In this document: positions 10,063 through 18,838 of the stretch, piece after piece | Position numbering within the stretch: position 1 is the first letter of the stretch | Layout of the letters: every line of letters begins with the position of its first letter | From: Pseudozobellia sp. WGM2 | GTDB lineage: Bacteria; Bacteroidota; Bacteroidia; Flavobacteriales; Flavobacteriaceae | Length of the DNA stretch: 64,000 nucleotides | Assembly: GCF_017810075.1 (NCBI RefSeq) | Contig: NZ_JADNYK010000007.1 | Coordinates: forward strand, 176,498 to 240,497 | Direction of reading: 5' to 3' | The notes under the pieces: model-generated | Told to the model about the DNA's origin: nothing | Databases searched by the model: none | The model's input: the letters and a program-made list of their open reading frames with translations, nothing else | Made by a program: the position numbers and the translations under genes

Positions 10063-11892
10063 TCACCCCACTAGTCTTAGTTTGTAAGGCAGAATGTCTC
10101 TTGTATTTTTTTCCAAGAAATAAAGTAGGTTACTACCTATTGAATCCCATTCCGCATCTTCAACTTTAGATTCCTGATTAGGGGTCAGTAGAATTTCCAT
10201 ACAGGGTATAAGACCTTTTTTCAAATCGATAGCCTTCATGTAACTCCTTCTTATTTCAACCTTCTTGATTTTATCACCATATAACTCGCGACAAACGGTC
10301 TTAACATCCTCTTTAGTGACCAAACGATCATTACTCAATAAAGACCTTTTACTTGAGTTAAGACGATCTTGGGTAGTCAATTCATCTTTACCTCCACGTG
10401 TTGTTGTTATTAAGAAGCTAGATCTGGGCCTAATACCCACACCCTTATAATTGTTCAATTCGCTACCTGGTTTAATATCGTTGGCCAGTTCGCCATTAGT
10501 GGTCCAATATTCAACCAATAAATGTTCTTTAGCACCAAAGGGCTTAAGAGACAAATAATTTGTATGATCAACAGTGTTTGAAGCCTCTGACACCTTTTTT
10601 TCTAAAAGTGAGATAACCTGATTTAAGGTGTTTAAATTAACGCGCAAAAAATCGTTGTTCATAAATGAAAACGAAGCACTCTCATCTTTTAAAAGTTCAA
10701 TGAGATGAATAATATATTCTTTGGCCTTTCGGCTATCTAATTTGGCTACGCTATTCTTTCTTAACAAAAAAGTACCCTTTTCACTTTTGGAATCATTCTT
10801 ACTTCTTTCAGAATAAATTTGCCCCTCAACGTTTTCCATCGATTTTATATCGAACAGTAAGTCTTCTGTTCTAATTGGCAGAATATTGATGAATTCTTTT
10901 AATGCATGCGAAAAGCTTGTAAGTGATCTATTCAAAACTGGAAAGGCATTTAAAGAACAATTGACGTTTTTCAATACCGTATTACTGATAACACTCGAAA
11001 ACTCAATCTTTAACCAGCGAACGGCACCATCATACTTGATGTCGTTCATCTCTAAAGTTTTCTCTAATTCGTCAAAACCAGATTTCTCTATAACGCTATG
11101 CAAATCTGATTGCAAGGTGAGGTAATGTTTCTGATATCGTCTTATAATTTGTTCGGAAACCCTATTGGTCTTATCAGAAACCTTATCGAAAATTTGATTC
11201 AAAGTGTCAGAGTTATCATCCTTTGAATTCATCAATCCAGCCACCATATTAAAAGTGGCCTTCTCAGACGAACAACTCACGTTTCTTAGATGATGATAGA
11301 ACAAGTCTTCATGACCAACCCCCTTAAGTTCAAAATAGAATGAAATATTATTGAGATCAAGCATTTTTAAATTACTAGAAATACCCAAATAAAGTGTCGA
11401 ATCGTTCAATCGAGTTCCTTTTAGGTCAACTGTCAATTTTTGATTTTTCTTATTTTCTAAGTTTTCTACGAGCCTATTTCCCGTAGCAATAAATCGAACA
11501 TTGGCATTAACTAGGTTAAATTTCTTGGCAGGGGAAAAGTGAAGGTCTTTATATTTAACAGAGGTTAAATTATCGGTTAGTTTTTTTCTATATGCAAAAA
11601 GATACTCCGGTAAAACCGTAGTAAATTCCTCAATCGGATCGGCATATAAAATGGCATGAGCAGGGCTGGGCCCGTTCATCGCCTCTGGTGTCATAAGTTC
11701 TACAAGTTTCTCGGTTATTCTGCTTTGAGAACCATTAACTTCACCCGCTACTTTTTCGATTTCTGAGGCGCACGCCGCTATCAGTAGACCAATAATCGGA
11801 TCGAAAGAGGTCTCTATCTCATTTGCCGGAACCCCCCACATCAAAGCCGCATTCTTGATCATTCTGTTCTTGATGTCTTCTTTGGTATTCAT
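10063..11892 (-). CDS. tssF: T6SS baseplate subunit TssF
   Basis: 609 residues, full length for TssF. The N terminus has the family pattern: AALMWGVPANEIETSFDPIIGLLIAACASEIEKV and then LVELMTPEAMNGPSPAHAIL, equivalent to the L-P-x-x-x-R-P-x-P-A region. With TssG and TssE it forms the baseplate wedge around the spike. It lies 12 bases downstream of tssE and 59 bases before tssP in the leftward unit. Its partner tssG is in the divergent unit, a typical rearrangement in Bacteroidota loci. Confidence 0.92.
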   Translation of the reverse strand: MNTKEDIKNRMIKNAALMWGVPANEIETSFDPIIGLLIAACASEIEKVAGEVNGSQSRITEKLVELMTPEAMNGPSPAHAILYADPIEEFTTVLPEYLFAYRKKLTDNLTSVKYKDLHFSPAKKFNLVNANVRFIATGNRLVENLENKKNQKLTVDLKGTRLNDSTLYLGISSNLKMLDLNNISFYFELKGVGHEDLFYHHLRNVSCSSEKATFNMVAGLMNSKDDNSDTLNQIFDKVSDKTNRVSEQIIRRYQKHYLTLQSDLHSVIEKSGFDELEKTLEMNDIKYDGAVRWLKIEFSSVISNTVLKNVNCSLNAFPVLNRSLTSFSHALKEFINILPIRTEDLLFDIKSMENVEGQIYSERSKNDSKSEKGTFLLRKNSVAKLDSRKAKEYIIHLIELLKDESASFSFMNNDFLRVNLNTLNQVISLLEKKVSEASNTVDHTNYLSLKPFGAKEHLLVEYWTTNGELANDIKPGSELNNYKGVGIRPRSSFLITTTRGGKDELTTQDRLNSSKRSLLSNDRLVTKEDVKTVCRELYGDKIKKVEIRRSYMKAIDLKKGLIPCMEILLTPNQESKVEDAEWDSIGSNLLYFLEKNTRDILPYKLRLVG

Positions 11893-11904
11893 TTCTCTGG
11901 TTTT

Positions 11905-12336
11905 CTAATACGACAACGGACCGATATAGAAGTATTCGACATATGAAAAATCTTCACTCGTTTTTTTCACTTTGCCCTTGATTCTAATATCTATGCGTTT
12001 TTTTATTCTGTTCTGTCGCTCTGTACCGAACAGTTCTTCTTGTTTTATTTTAACGTTTACCCTTAATTCCGTCAGTCGTCTTTCATGTTTGAGCAACGAT
12101 TCATAGAGTGATTCTTGAATAAAATCTTTAAGCCTATTGGTGCTTTTTAAATTGTCGAAATCAACAAGCCAAACAGAACAACCGAAGCTTTCATCAAAAG
12201 TGCATTCTCCAAAATACGAGGTGTTGACAAGATGTATATAGTGTGAAATCGACTGCGTTAAGTTGCATAACGAAATAGGCTTTCTATTTATCAGTTTTTT
12301 TGTAATAAGTGGCAATGTGTAATATTTAATGCCCAT
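11905..12336 (-). CDS. tssE: T6SS baseplate subunit TssE (gp25-like)
   Basis: 143 residues from the ATG at 12336 (MGIKYYTLPL); another ATG lies five codons upstream at 12351. It is the T4 gp25-like protein that initiates sheath assembly on the baseplate. Diagnostic residues are the N-terminal helix with repeated hydrophobic positions, FGECTFDESFGCSVW (the strand-turn region of gp25), then a helical segment and KRIDIRIKGKV near the C terminus. It is the first gene of the leftward unit, so its promoter must be in the intergenic region to 12673. Confidence 0.88.
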   Translation of the reverse strand: MGIKYYTLPLITKKLINRKPISLCNLTQSISHYIHLVNTSYFGECTFDESFGCSVWLVDFDNLKSTNRLKDFIQESLYESLLKHERRLTELRVNVKIKQEELFGTERQNRIKKRIDIRIKGKVKKTSEDFSYVEYFYIGPLSY

Positions 12337-12673
12337 AATTCTCGAAATCAATTATATGTTTTGCCGATTACACCTTAAAGACACTATGACGGCACTCATT
12401 TTTTATTTAATGGTAATTAACGTCTAGAGGTTAACACAGAATGAGGTTTTTTCGAATGTGGAATGCTGCTCCATATTTCTTTAGACCGACACCTCTCTTT
12501 GATATATAGATAATCTGCCAACCGGGCATGAAGATTTTACGGGTCGGGCTGGCTCTCTAAGTCCTAATTACCGATTCATAAATTTTAGCGAGCCTGTTAA
12601 CCTAACCACAAGTCTTTCTATTAAAGAGTATAAATAGAAAAACATTTTGTTCAATTATTTAAATACTCGCATC
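12337..12673. other. divergent T6SS promoter region
   Basis: This AT-rich spacer separates the leftward tssE unit from the rightward nlpC-tssG unit and should hold both promoters. I find no clean TTG/TAnnTTTG pair on either strand and no tRNA or obvious hairpin. No small gene could be supported. Confidence 0.4.
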
Positions 12674-13720
12674 ATGTATTCAATTTCTGCCCACACAAAA
12701 CAAAACTTGAAGTTTCAAAAAACGGATTGCCAATTTTCAAAATCATCTATAGAAAACTCACTGTTCGTTCTCTTATTTTTCACATTTTCTTTTCTAACAT
12801 TTGGTCAAGAATCGAGCTTATCAGGAATGGTCGTCGAAGAAGAAAGTTCAAAAACCGTAGCCAATGCGATTGTGACCATTAAGCAAACCCCTTTCACTGA
12901 AAACACCAGTGACGAAGGCAAGTTCAACTTTAATGGCGACTTACCCAAAGGCGAGCACATGGTTGAAGTTTCGAAAGATGGTTATGAGGATAAATATTTT
13001 CTCGTTCATATCATGCCCGGGAAAAAACTAATCGTAGAAGAGGTCAAATTGACAATGACCAAAAAGGAAAAAAAGAAGAGAAAAAAAGAAGAGAAAGAGC
13101 TGAAAAAAAAGAAAAAAGAACTGAAGAAAGATGACCGAAAGCTATTTGGGCTAGTCAAAAAAAAGAATCAAGAGCCAGAAGTCGCGGTAACTTATGAAGA
13201 GATTTCAAATAATGAAACTAATGAAGAACATGTGGCAGTTGAACCACAGATTACTCCTTTACAACAGAATTATGCAAAAGTTCTAGGAGTTGCTCCTGAA
13301 GAAATCACCAACACTGCACTCTTTTCATTTATTGATGAGTGGATGGGCACACCCTATTTACTAGGGGGCGAGACCAAAGCAGGCATCGATTGTTCCTCTT
13401 TTTCGCAATTGCTATTTTTTAAGGTTTATGGTTGGCCCATCGAAAGAACGGCACAAAAACAAATGGACTCTAAAGCGACCATTACATTTTCAGACGCTAA
13501 ATATTTAGAAGAGGGGGACCTTGTATTTTTTCGAGCTGCAGGAGACTATGGTGATACTATCACTCATGTAGGCCTATATCTGGCAAACAACAAGTTTATA
13601 AATGCTACCTCTAGAGTTGGTAAAAGTGGTAGTTCCGGAGTGAAAATAAGTGACCTCTCCGATCCGTTTTGGAATAAGCGTTTCTATGCCGGTGGAAGAA
13701 GGGTGAATACAAACGGATAA
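12674..13720 (+). CDS. secreted NlpC/P60 peptidase with carboxypeptidase-regulatory-like domain, in T6SS locus
   Basis: 348 residues from the ATG at 12674; a TTG at 12647 is in frame upstream but adds nothing recognisable. After an unusually long polar N-region comes a signal sequence (FVLLFFTFSFLTFGQ). Then follow a carboxypeptidase-regulatory-like beta-sandwich (SLSGMVVEEESSKTV ... GKFNF), a lysine/glutamate helix of about 30 residues, and an NlpC/P60 domain with Cys240 in GIDCSS and His298 in ITHVGLYL. Such enzymes cleave peptidoglycan stem peptides. It begins the rightward T6SS unit, nine bases before tssG, and may open the wall for the apparatus or be an effector; local wall remodelling is the simpler inference. 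Confidence 0.8.
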   Translation: MYSISAHTKQNLKFQKTDCQFSKSSIENSLFVLLFFTFSFLTFGQESSLSGMVVEEESSKTVANAIVTIKQTPFTENTSDEGKFNFNGDLPKGEHMVEVSKDGYEDKYFLVHIMPGKKLIVEEVKLTMTKKEKKKRKKEEKELKKKKKELKKDDRKLFGLVKKKNQEPEVAVTYEEISNNETNEEHVAVEPQITPLQQNYAKVLGVAPEEITNTALFSFIDEWMGTPYLLGGETKAGIDCSSFSQLLFFKVYGWPIERTAQKQMDSKATITFSDAKYLEEGDLVFFRAAGDYGDTITHVGLYLANNKFINATSRVGKSGSSGVKISDLSDPFWNKRFYAGGRRVNTNG

Positions 13721-13729
13721 TTGCAAAAG

Positions 13730-14656
13730 ATGAACCCTACCACACTTGACAACCTTTATGATGAACTCAGCTCTGTATATGAGAATTTAAATGCCGAGGT
13801 ACTGATCGCTGAAATTCAAGAAAATTCACATTTAGGCATTGACGATTTTGTCATATCCAATAAGGGAACATTTTCTAGATCATACCGTAGAGACGTCATC
13901 AATATCGACAATGTTCTTCATGATGACAAGTTAACTCTAAACCTATCAAGAAACGGACTGTACGATAGTTTGCCCGAAGGCTTATTTCATGCCCCATATG
14001 TTGGCAAGATAGATGAAACGTATACAGATAGAAGAAAAGTAATGAAAGAAGAGGAGCAAGCAACAAGGCAGTTCTTCGCACCCATAGAAAGTGAATTCTT
14101 TTTTCAAAGACTTAAAATTGAAGAAAATGAAAGAGACTCGCTTAATAACTTTTATAGCTTGAAAGATGATTTTTTAATCTCGTTCTGGAACTTAGATCTA
14201 AGTATCCCTCGACCTTATATGCTCAAACTGATCAAACTATTGCCCCATTGTCATAAAATCGTTGGTAACCTTGAAACCATTCGCATGTGTTTAGAAAGAA
14301 TTTTAGACGAGAAAGTAGAATTTAAGCTTAAGCATATCAATCGTATGTCAGAAACATTGGAGCAGGAAGATGGGTTTTCTAACGGTGATTTCCAATTAGG
14401 CGTAAATAGTATTCTTGATGGCCCTGAATATGAGATACTCGAGCCTTTGTTAGAAGTGAATATTGGACCTGTTATACGAAATCGGGCCGAGCAATATTTA
14501 TACTCAAAAGGATTCTCATCATTCATTGACACGTTCTATGGGTATTTATTACCAATGGAAATTGAATCGAAAACAAACATTATCATGAACGAAGACCCTG
14601 GTTTTATCTTAAATGAATCACTTGAACCGATAATGGGCATTTCAACTTATTTATAA
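13730..14656 (+). CDS. tssG: T6SS baseplate subunit TssG
   Basis: 308 residues from the ATG at 13730. The signature LSRNGLYDSLPEGLFH (residues about 77-92) corresponds to the G-L-x-G-x-x-G-x-L-P region of TssG, and helical and beta segments follow to a hydrophobic C terminus. In the baseplate two TssG clamp TssF and TssE. It sits between the NlpC/P60 gene and tssN in the rightward unit. Sequence similarity to proteobacterial TssG is weak, as is usual for subtype iii. Confidence 0.82.
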   Translation: MNPTTLDNLYDELSSVYENLNAEVLIAEIQENSHLGIDDFVISNKGTFSRSYRRDVINIDNVLHDDKLTLNLSRNGLYDSLPEGLFHAPYVGKIDETYTDRRKVMKEEEQATRQFFAPIESEFFFQRLKIEENERDSLNNFYSLKDDFLISFWNLDLSIPRPYMLKLIKLLPHCHKIVGNLETIRMCLERILDEKVEFKLKHINRMSETLEQEDGFSNGDFQLGVNSILDGPEYEILEPLLEVNIGPVIRNRAEQYLYSKGFSSFIDTFYGYLLPMEIESKTNIIMNEDPGFILNESLEPIMGISTYL

Positions 14657-14674
14657 ATAATAGAATTGAAAACG

Positions 14675-15544
14675 ATGGGCACTGTACTAAATAGCGAAAT
14701 TATAAAGGTTAATATCGGATTGTTCTTGGTGAGCACTTTAATCTTTACCCTGATTGCCAAGTTGAGAAAAGTTTTCACTAAAAATAAGAAAAGTGCAATC
14801 GTCTATGCGCTATTTGTTTTGGCCACCTTTGCTTTGACCGCATTTTTAAGTTCGAGCAAAGTATTAAACGATGTACCTCTTAATAGTTATTATGGTATTG
14901 AAATACTCTTTTTTGCCTTGGGCCTGTTGCATCTTTATGTCATAAGAAAGTTCTTTCCTGATCTATCTTCCGATGCATCAAAGGTCTTTCCTGAATTCTT
15001 GTTTACTCTTGCCTATGTTTGTATTGGCCTGATTGCATTTCTACAAGTGGTCAGTCGATTTAGACCGGCATTCAGTTACCTGTTCGTATCAGCAGCCCTA
15101 CTCTTTATTTTACCCATGCTATTCTATAAAATGTATGAGTTTGCCACGCAAATAACCCTCCCAGTTTACGAAAGCTGGCCATATCCTTTAGGTAAAGAAA
15201 TAAAAGACCCAAGCCCTAATGAATTGGCCAACCCGAGAGTAATCAGTTTTGAATTCAAGAAAAAGGAAAGTGTAGATGATATTACCAATTTTAGGGTTAA
15301 GGCACCAAAGGGTATGGAGTTTGCCAAACTGTTTTATTTTTTTATTAACGATTACAACGAGAGGCACCCTGAGAGTGAAATCGAAATTTTAGACGATAAA
15401 ACCAAACAGCCGAGTTCATGGGTGTTTCATTTTAAACCAAATTGGTACAGCTCAATCAAGCACATCAACTTTAACCGGACCATCTCAGAAAATAATATTC
15501 ATGAAGACAGTGTCATCATTTGTAGTAGGGTAACCGATACTTAA
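14675..15544 (+). CDS. tssN: T6SS-iii membrane complex protein TssN
   Basis: 289 residues from the ATG at 14675. Four or five transmembrane helices fill residues 10-160 and a soluble domain of about 120 residues follows. The strongly conserved junction LPVYESWPYPLGKEIKDP and the block ITNFRVKAPKGMEFAKLFYFFI mark TssN, the polytopic inner-membrane protein that stands in for TssL/TssM in Bacteroidota. It lies 18 bases after tssG. No TssM-like NTPase is present, consistent with this subtype. Confidence 0.88.
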   Translation: MGTVLNSEIIKVNIGLFLVSTLIFTLIAKLRKVFTKNKKSAIVYALFVLATFALTAFLSSSKVLNDVPLNSYYGIEILFFALGLLHLYVIRKFFPDLSSDASKVFPEFLFTLAYVCIGLIAFLQVVSRFRPAFSYLFVSAALLFILPMLFYKMYEFATQITLPVYESWPYPLGKEIKDPSPNELANPRVISFEFKKKESVDDITNFRVKAPKGMEFAKLFYFFINDYNERHPESEIEILDDKTKQPSSWVFHFKPNWYSSIKHINFNRTISENNIHEDSVIICSRVTDT

Positions 15545-15635
15545 TCGCTCAACCTTAAATCATATTTTAAAAAAATATATATCTCTCAGTGTTAACCTTT
15601 CACTTCAAAAAAGATAAAGTAGAACAAGAGGTGTT

Positions 15636-15743
15636 ATGCTATCTGAAAACCAGCAAATTTCAAAGCTGAGCTTCACCCTATTACTATGGCCCCCACTTTT
15701 ATTTACCGCATTAGCACATATAGATGTTATATCTAAATATTAA
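15636..15743 (+). CDS. possible 35-residue membrane peptide between tssN and hcp
   Basis: A short frame starting with ATG, preceded by AAGAGGTG at a reasonable distance. It encodes a polar start (MLSENQQISKLS) and a hydrophobic stretch (FTLLLWPPLLFTALA) that could cross the membrane once. It occupies most of the 221-base gap upstream of the first hcp gene. I do not recognise it; it may be a leader peptide, a small T6SS accessory protein or chance. Confidence 0.3.
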   Translation: MLSENQQISKLSFTLLLWPPLLFTALAHIDVISKY

Positions 15744-15765
15744 TTATTAATTAAACCTTAAGATT

Positions 15766-16155
15766 ATGGCTTTCAAAGCAAAACTAAAAGTGAACGGCGA
15801 AGAGTACAATGTACTCAATTGCAGTTATGAGCTACATCAAGAAACCGATGTAACCGGTCGACCATCTTCAATTACCCGGGGCGGCAGGATCAATTGTGAA
15901 ATAGAATCAACATCAGATACCGCTATTTCAGATTGGATGTTTAACAATTTTGAGCGTAGAGACGGCTCTATTGTTTTCTTAAAAAGAGATACCGATGCCA
16001 CTTCTAAAGAACTCAAGTTTACCGAGGGCTACTTGGTGAAGTATCGTGAGCATTTTGATTCGACAGGTGAAAACCCGATGTCAGAATCGTTTACGATATC
16101 TGCGAAATCTATTGCCATAGGTAATGGCGAGCATGTGAACGAGTGGGTACAATAA
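15766..16155 (+). CDS. hcp: T6SS tube protein Hcp/TssD, copy 1
   Basis: 129 residues. Bacteroidota TssD proteins form the inner tube of the contractile apparatus and carry small effectors. The protein starts MAFKAKLKVNGEEYNVLNCSYE and contains HQETDVTGRPSSITRGGRI, the conserved D-x-x-G-R-P-x-x-x-x-x-G-G segment of the family. It precedes a second hcp by 83 bases, and the two share this framework but are far from identical. As the first of a pair and the more canonical, it is the likely main tube subunit. Confidence 0.93.
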   Translation: MAFKAKLKVNGEEYNVLNCSYELHQETDVTGRPSSITRGGRINCEIESTSDTAISDWMFNNFERRDGSIVFLKRDTDATSKELKFTEGYLVKYREHFDSTGENPMSESFTISAKSIAIGNGEHVNEWVQ

Positions 16156-16238
16156 CATCTTAAACAAGCAGAGTATTCGATTGAAAGGGTATGTTCTGCA
16201 CCTACCCTTTTGATTGAATACTATTAAAATAATCGACT

Positions 16239-16631
16239 ATGTCATTTCTAGCAAAATTAACTATTGAGGGTGAAGAAACGAATATCTTGGAATGTTCCTA
16301 TGATTTTAATCAGAGCATAGGGCATGATGGTCGACCTACAGAACTACCCCGGGCAGGTCTAATTCATCTTCTCCTAGAGTCAACAGGCAATACAGATATA
16401 CTTGCTTGGATGCTATTACCGCACACCTTTAAAGATGGGGAAATAGTTTTTTACAATAGGGATAGCATGTCAAGCAACAAGACGCTAACCTTTCACGATG
16501 CCCTTTGCGTGAGTTATCAAGAAGCATTTAACGCCGAAGATACACTACCTATGAAGACGAGAATTTCAATAACGGCCCGGGCAATCGATATTAACGATAT
16601 AAGTTATGAAAATTCTTGGGACGTCTACTAA
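16239..16631 (+). CDS. hcp: T6SS tube protein Hcp/TssD, copy 2
   Basis: 130 residues, paralogous to the preceding gene: MSFLAKLTIEGEETNILECSYDF and IGHDGRPTELPRAG align with copy 1. The second half diverges strongly (LLPHTFKDGEIVFYNRDS against NNFERRDGSIVFLKRD). It lies only 13 bases before vgrG, so it is probably cotranscribed with the spike module and may be the tube subunit or cap matched to this VgrG and its cargo, while copy 1 supplies the bulk tube. That division is inferred. Confidence 0.9.
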   Translation: MSFLAKLTIEGEETNILECSYDFNQSIGHDGRPTELPRAGLIHLLLESTGNTDILAWMLLPHTFKDGEIVFYNRDSMSSNKTLTFHDALCVSYQEAFNAEDTLPMKTRISITARAIDINDISYENSWDVY

Positions 16632-16644
16632 CACCTAAAATGCC

Positions 16645-18390
16645 ATGGCTTTACTATCAAAAACATCGATTTATATTGGAGGAAAGTTAGTCCCAACTTT
16701 CAAACACCTTTATCTTAATCAGCAAATAGATGCTCACCATACTTTAGAAGTAGTTTTTCGCATGGATGTATTCGAAAAAGAATCTAAAGAATTAGGAGAA
16801 AAAAGTAAAGAGTTTTTAGGCAAATCAATAGCCATTCAAATAGGTTCTATTAGAAACGGATCAACCCTTGGCACCTTAGAGTTTAAAGGTATAATTACAG
16901 ATATCAAGATTGTAAAAGGGCAACACTCTGCTACGGGCGATGAAATTATTATACGGGCAAAAAGCCCAACCATTCTTGCAGACGACGGAGTGCATCACGA
17001 CTCTTTTAATGCAACCCTTGAAGATATCGTCTCCACTTCATTACGACCCTATGCAATTGACGCTGGTATTGCACCAAAATATACCGGCGTAATTGATTAT
17101 TGCGTGCAGCAGACTGAAAGCTGCTTTGCATTTCTTCGTCGTTTATCAAAACAATATGGAGAATGGTTTTACTATAATGGTGATAAACTAATTTTTGGAA
17201 AACCGGAAACTAAAGAAACCGAATTAAAATATTCAGCTGACCTTCAATCGTTTACACTTAGTCTCGTACCCCGCCCACAAAAAAAGGAGTACTACACCAA
17301 CGACTATTTAAATGACGAAATACATTCAATTAGTGAACAATCTAAACCCCAGGGACTTTCCGCCTTAAATGGCTTTGTTTTTGACAGGTCAAATGAAATT
17401 TATCAAAGTCAAACCATTTCTTGGAATAGCAGCAATAACAGTCCCTCGGCAAAAAAACAATTGGAGGCCAAAGTAAAAGCCCAGCACGAGTGCACCGTAA
17501 TAAATGAGGTAGTATTAGAAGCAGTCAGTAGTAACCCAGGGGTCAAATTGGGCAACATAGTCAAAATTGAGGGTGAAAAGTACCGGGTAATCGAAATCGC
17601 TCACAGTACTGATCATTGTGGTCATTACAAAAATAATTTCAAGGCAATTTCCGGTAGTTTTGATGCCTACCCTCTTACAAACATCAATGCTTTTCCCAAA
17701 AGTGCTAGCCAAGTAGCTATTGTTAAAGAAAACCATGACCCCGAGTCGATGGGTAGAATCAAAGTACAGTTCCCATGGCAAAAAAGAGAAAACAAGATGA
17801 CTTCTTGGATTCGTGTGTTGGCAGTACATGCTGGAAGAGGTAAGGGTTTCTACAGTATTCCAGAGATCGGCGAAGAAGTATTAATCGATTTTGAAAGTGG
17901 CAATGCCGAAGTACCTTATGCCGCGGGTTGTCTTTTCAATGCAAACGCAAAACCACCAGGCAATAGCTCTAGCCCGGGTAATGACAATACCATTTTGCGA
18001 ACCAGGAGTGGTTGCACCCTAACCCTGAATGATGGCGACGGCAGTATTAAACTCGAAGACAAAGCTGGTAGTATTATTCTTTTGGATGGAACGGGAAACG
18101 TTGTCATTAGCGCCGTAGAACAATTCAATATAGACTGTAAGGTGGGCTTTTTTGATGCAAGAGAAACATTAAACGTTGGGTCTCCAGACACTACCATAGC
18201 CGGAGATTCAAGTTTGTGGTTAACCTCGGATACAGAATTAAAAGCGGACGGTGGCACAGCAACTTTAGAAGCAAAAACTGGTAAGGCGGAAGTAAAAGGA
18301 TTAACTGCAGAAGTTAATGCTTCCACTACCGCAACAATTAACGGCACTACATTGACAGAGATAAAAGGCGGACAAGTAAAATTAAATTAA
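16645..18390 (+). CDS. vgrG: T6SS spike protein VgrG/TssI
   Basis: 581 residues. The N-terminal two-thirds is the gp27-like base (FCVQQTESCFAFLRRLSKQYGEWFYYNG is the central signature; the pair Q-x-x-E-S-x-x-x-F-x-x-R-L is diagnostic). It is followed by the OB-fold gp5 domain (MGRIKVQFPW then WIRVLAVHAGRGKGFYSIPEIGEEVLIDF) and a C-terminal beta-helix of short repeats rich in Gly, Thr and Asp. There is no extra enzymatic C-terminal extension, so effectors must be separate cargo. The next four genes, closely spaced, look like that cargo and its adaptors. Confidence 0.95.
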   Translation: MALLSKTSIYIGGKLVPTFKHLYLNQQIDAHHTLEVVFRMDVFEKESKELGEKSKEFLGKSIAIQIGSIRNGSTLGTLEFKGIITDIKIVKGQHSATGDEIIIRAKSPTILADDGVHHDSFNATLEDIVSTSLRPYAIDAGIAPKYTGVIDYCVQQTESCFAFLRRLSKQYGEWFYYNGDKLIFGKPETKETELKYSADLQSFTLSLVPRPQKKEYYTNDYLNDEIHSISEQSKPQGLSALNGFVFDRSNEIYQSQTISWNSSNNSPSAKKQLEAKVKAQHECTVINEVVLEAVSSNPGVKLGNIVKIEGEKYRVIEIAHSTDHCGHYKNNFKAISGSFDAYPLTNINAFPKSASQVAIVKENHDPESMGRIKVQFPWQKRENKMTSWIRVLAVHAGRGKGFYSIPEIGEEVLIDFESGNAEVPYAAGCLFNANAKPPGNSSSPGNDNTILRTRSGCTLTLNDGDGSIKLEDKAGSIILLDGTGNVVISAVEQFNIDCKVGFFDARETLNVGSPDTTIAGDSSLWLTSDTELKADGGTATLEAKTGKAEVKGLTAEVNASTTATINGTTLTEIKGGQVKLN

Positions 18391-18391
18391 G

Positions 18392-18832
18392 ATGGAAACA
18401 AAAAAGGACATAATTAGTAATCCTGTATATCAGAAACCGCTAAGAAAAGGGCATAGTTTGGCCATACATAGTGAGAATGATAGTGATATTGTTAGAGTCA
18501 GAAATGCTAAAGGTCTCGTGTTATTTACCATAGAAGTCTCAAGCAAAGGTGCGACATTGAATATTGAGGCTGAAAACATAAGCATCGCTGCCAAGAACAG
18601 ATTACTTCTATCAGCTGAGGAAGTGAACATCTCTAGCCAAAAACAGCTTTTCGTAAAAAGTGAAGGGAGCTTTAATCAGTACGTAAGAGGAAACAAAACT
18701 ATAGAGACCCATGGAGAAAATTACGAAACTGCTAAAACGCAATGTATAAAAGCTTCTTTAGGGGATATAAAACTTACAGCCAATGACGATATAAAGTTAA
18801 ATGGTGAACGCGTAAAACTGAACTGTGATTAA
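18392..18832 (+). CDS. VgrG-linked beta-helix protein, DUF3540-like
   Basis: 146 residues starting one base after the vgrG stop. The body consists of short repeats with alternating hydrophobic residues (ATLNIEAENISIAAKNRLLLSAEEVNISS, then GDIKLTANDDIKLNGERVKLN), a triple-stranded beta-helix pattern like VgrG C-terminal domains and DUF3540 proteins. DUF3540 genes are usually found with DUF2169 and PAAR-like genes in T6SS clusters, exactly the context here. It probably extends the spike or couples it to cargo. The family name is a judgement from repeat pattern and neighbours. Confidence 0.6.
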   Translation: METKKDIISNPVYQKPLRKGHSLAIHSENDSDIVRVRNAKGLVLFTIEVSSKGATLNIEAENISIAAKNRLLLSAEEVNISSQKQLFVKSEGSFNQYVRGNKTIETHGENYETAKTQCIKASLGDIKLTANDDIKLNGERVKLNCD

Positions 18833-18838
18833 ATCGCT

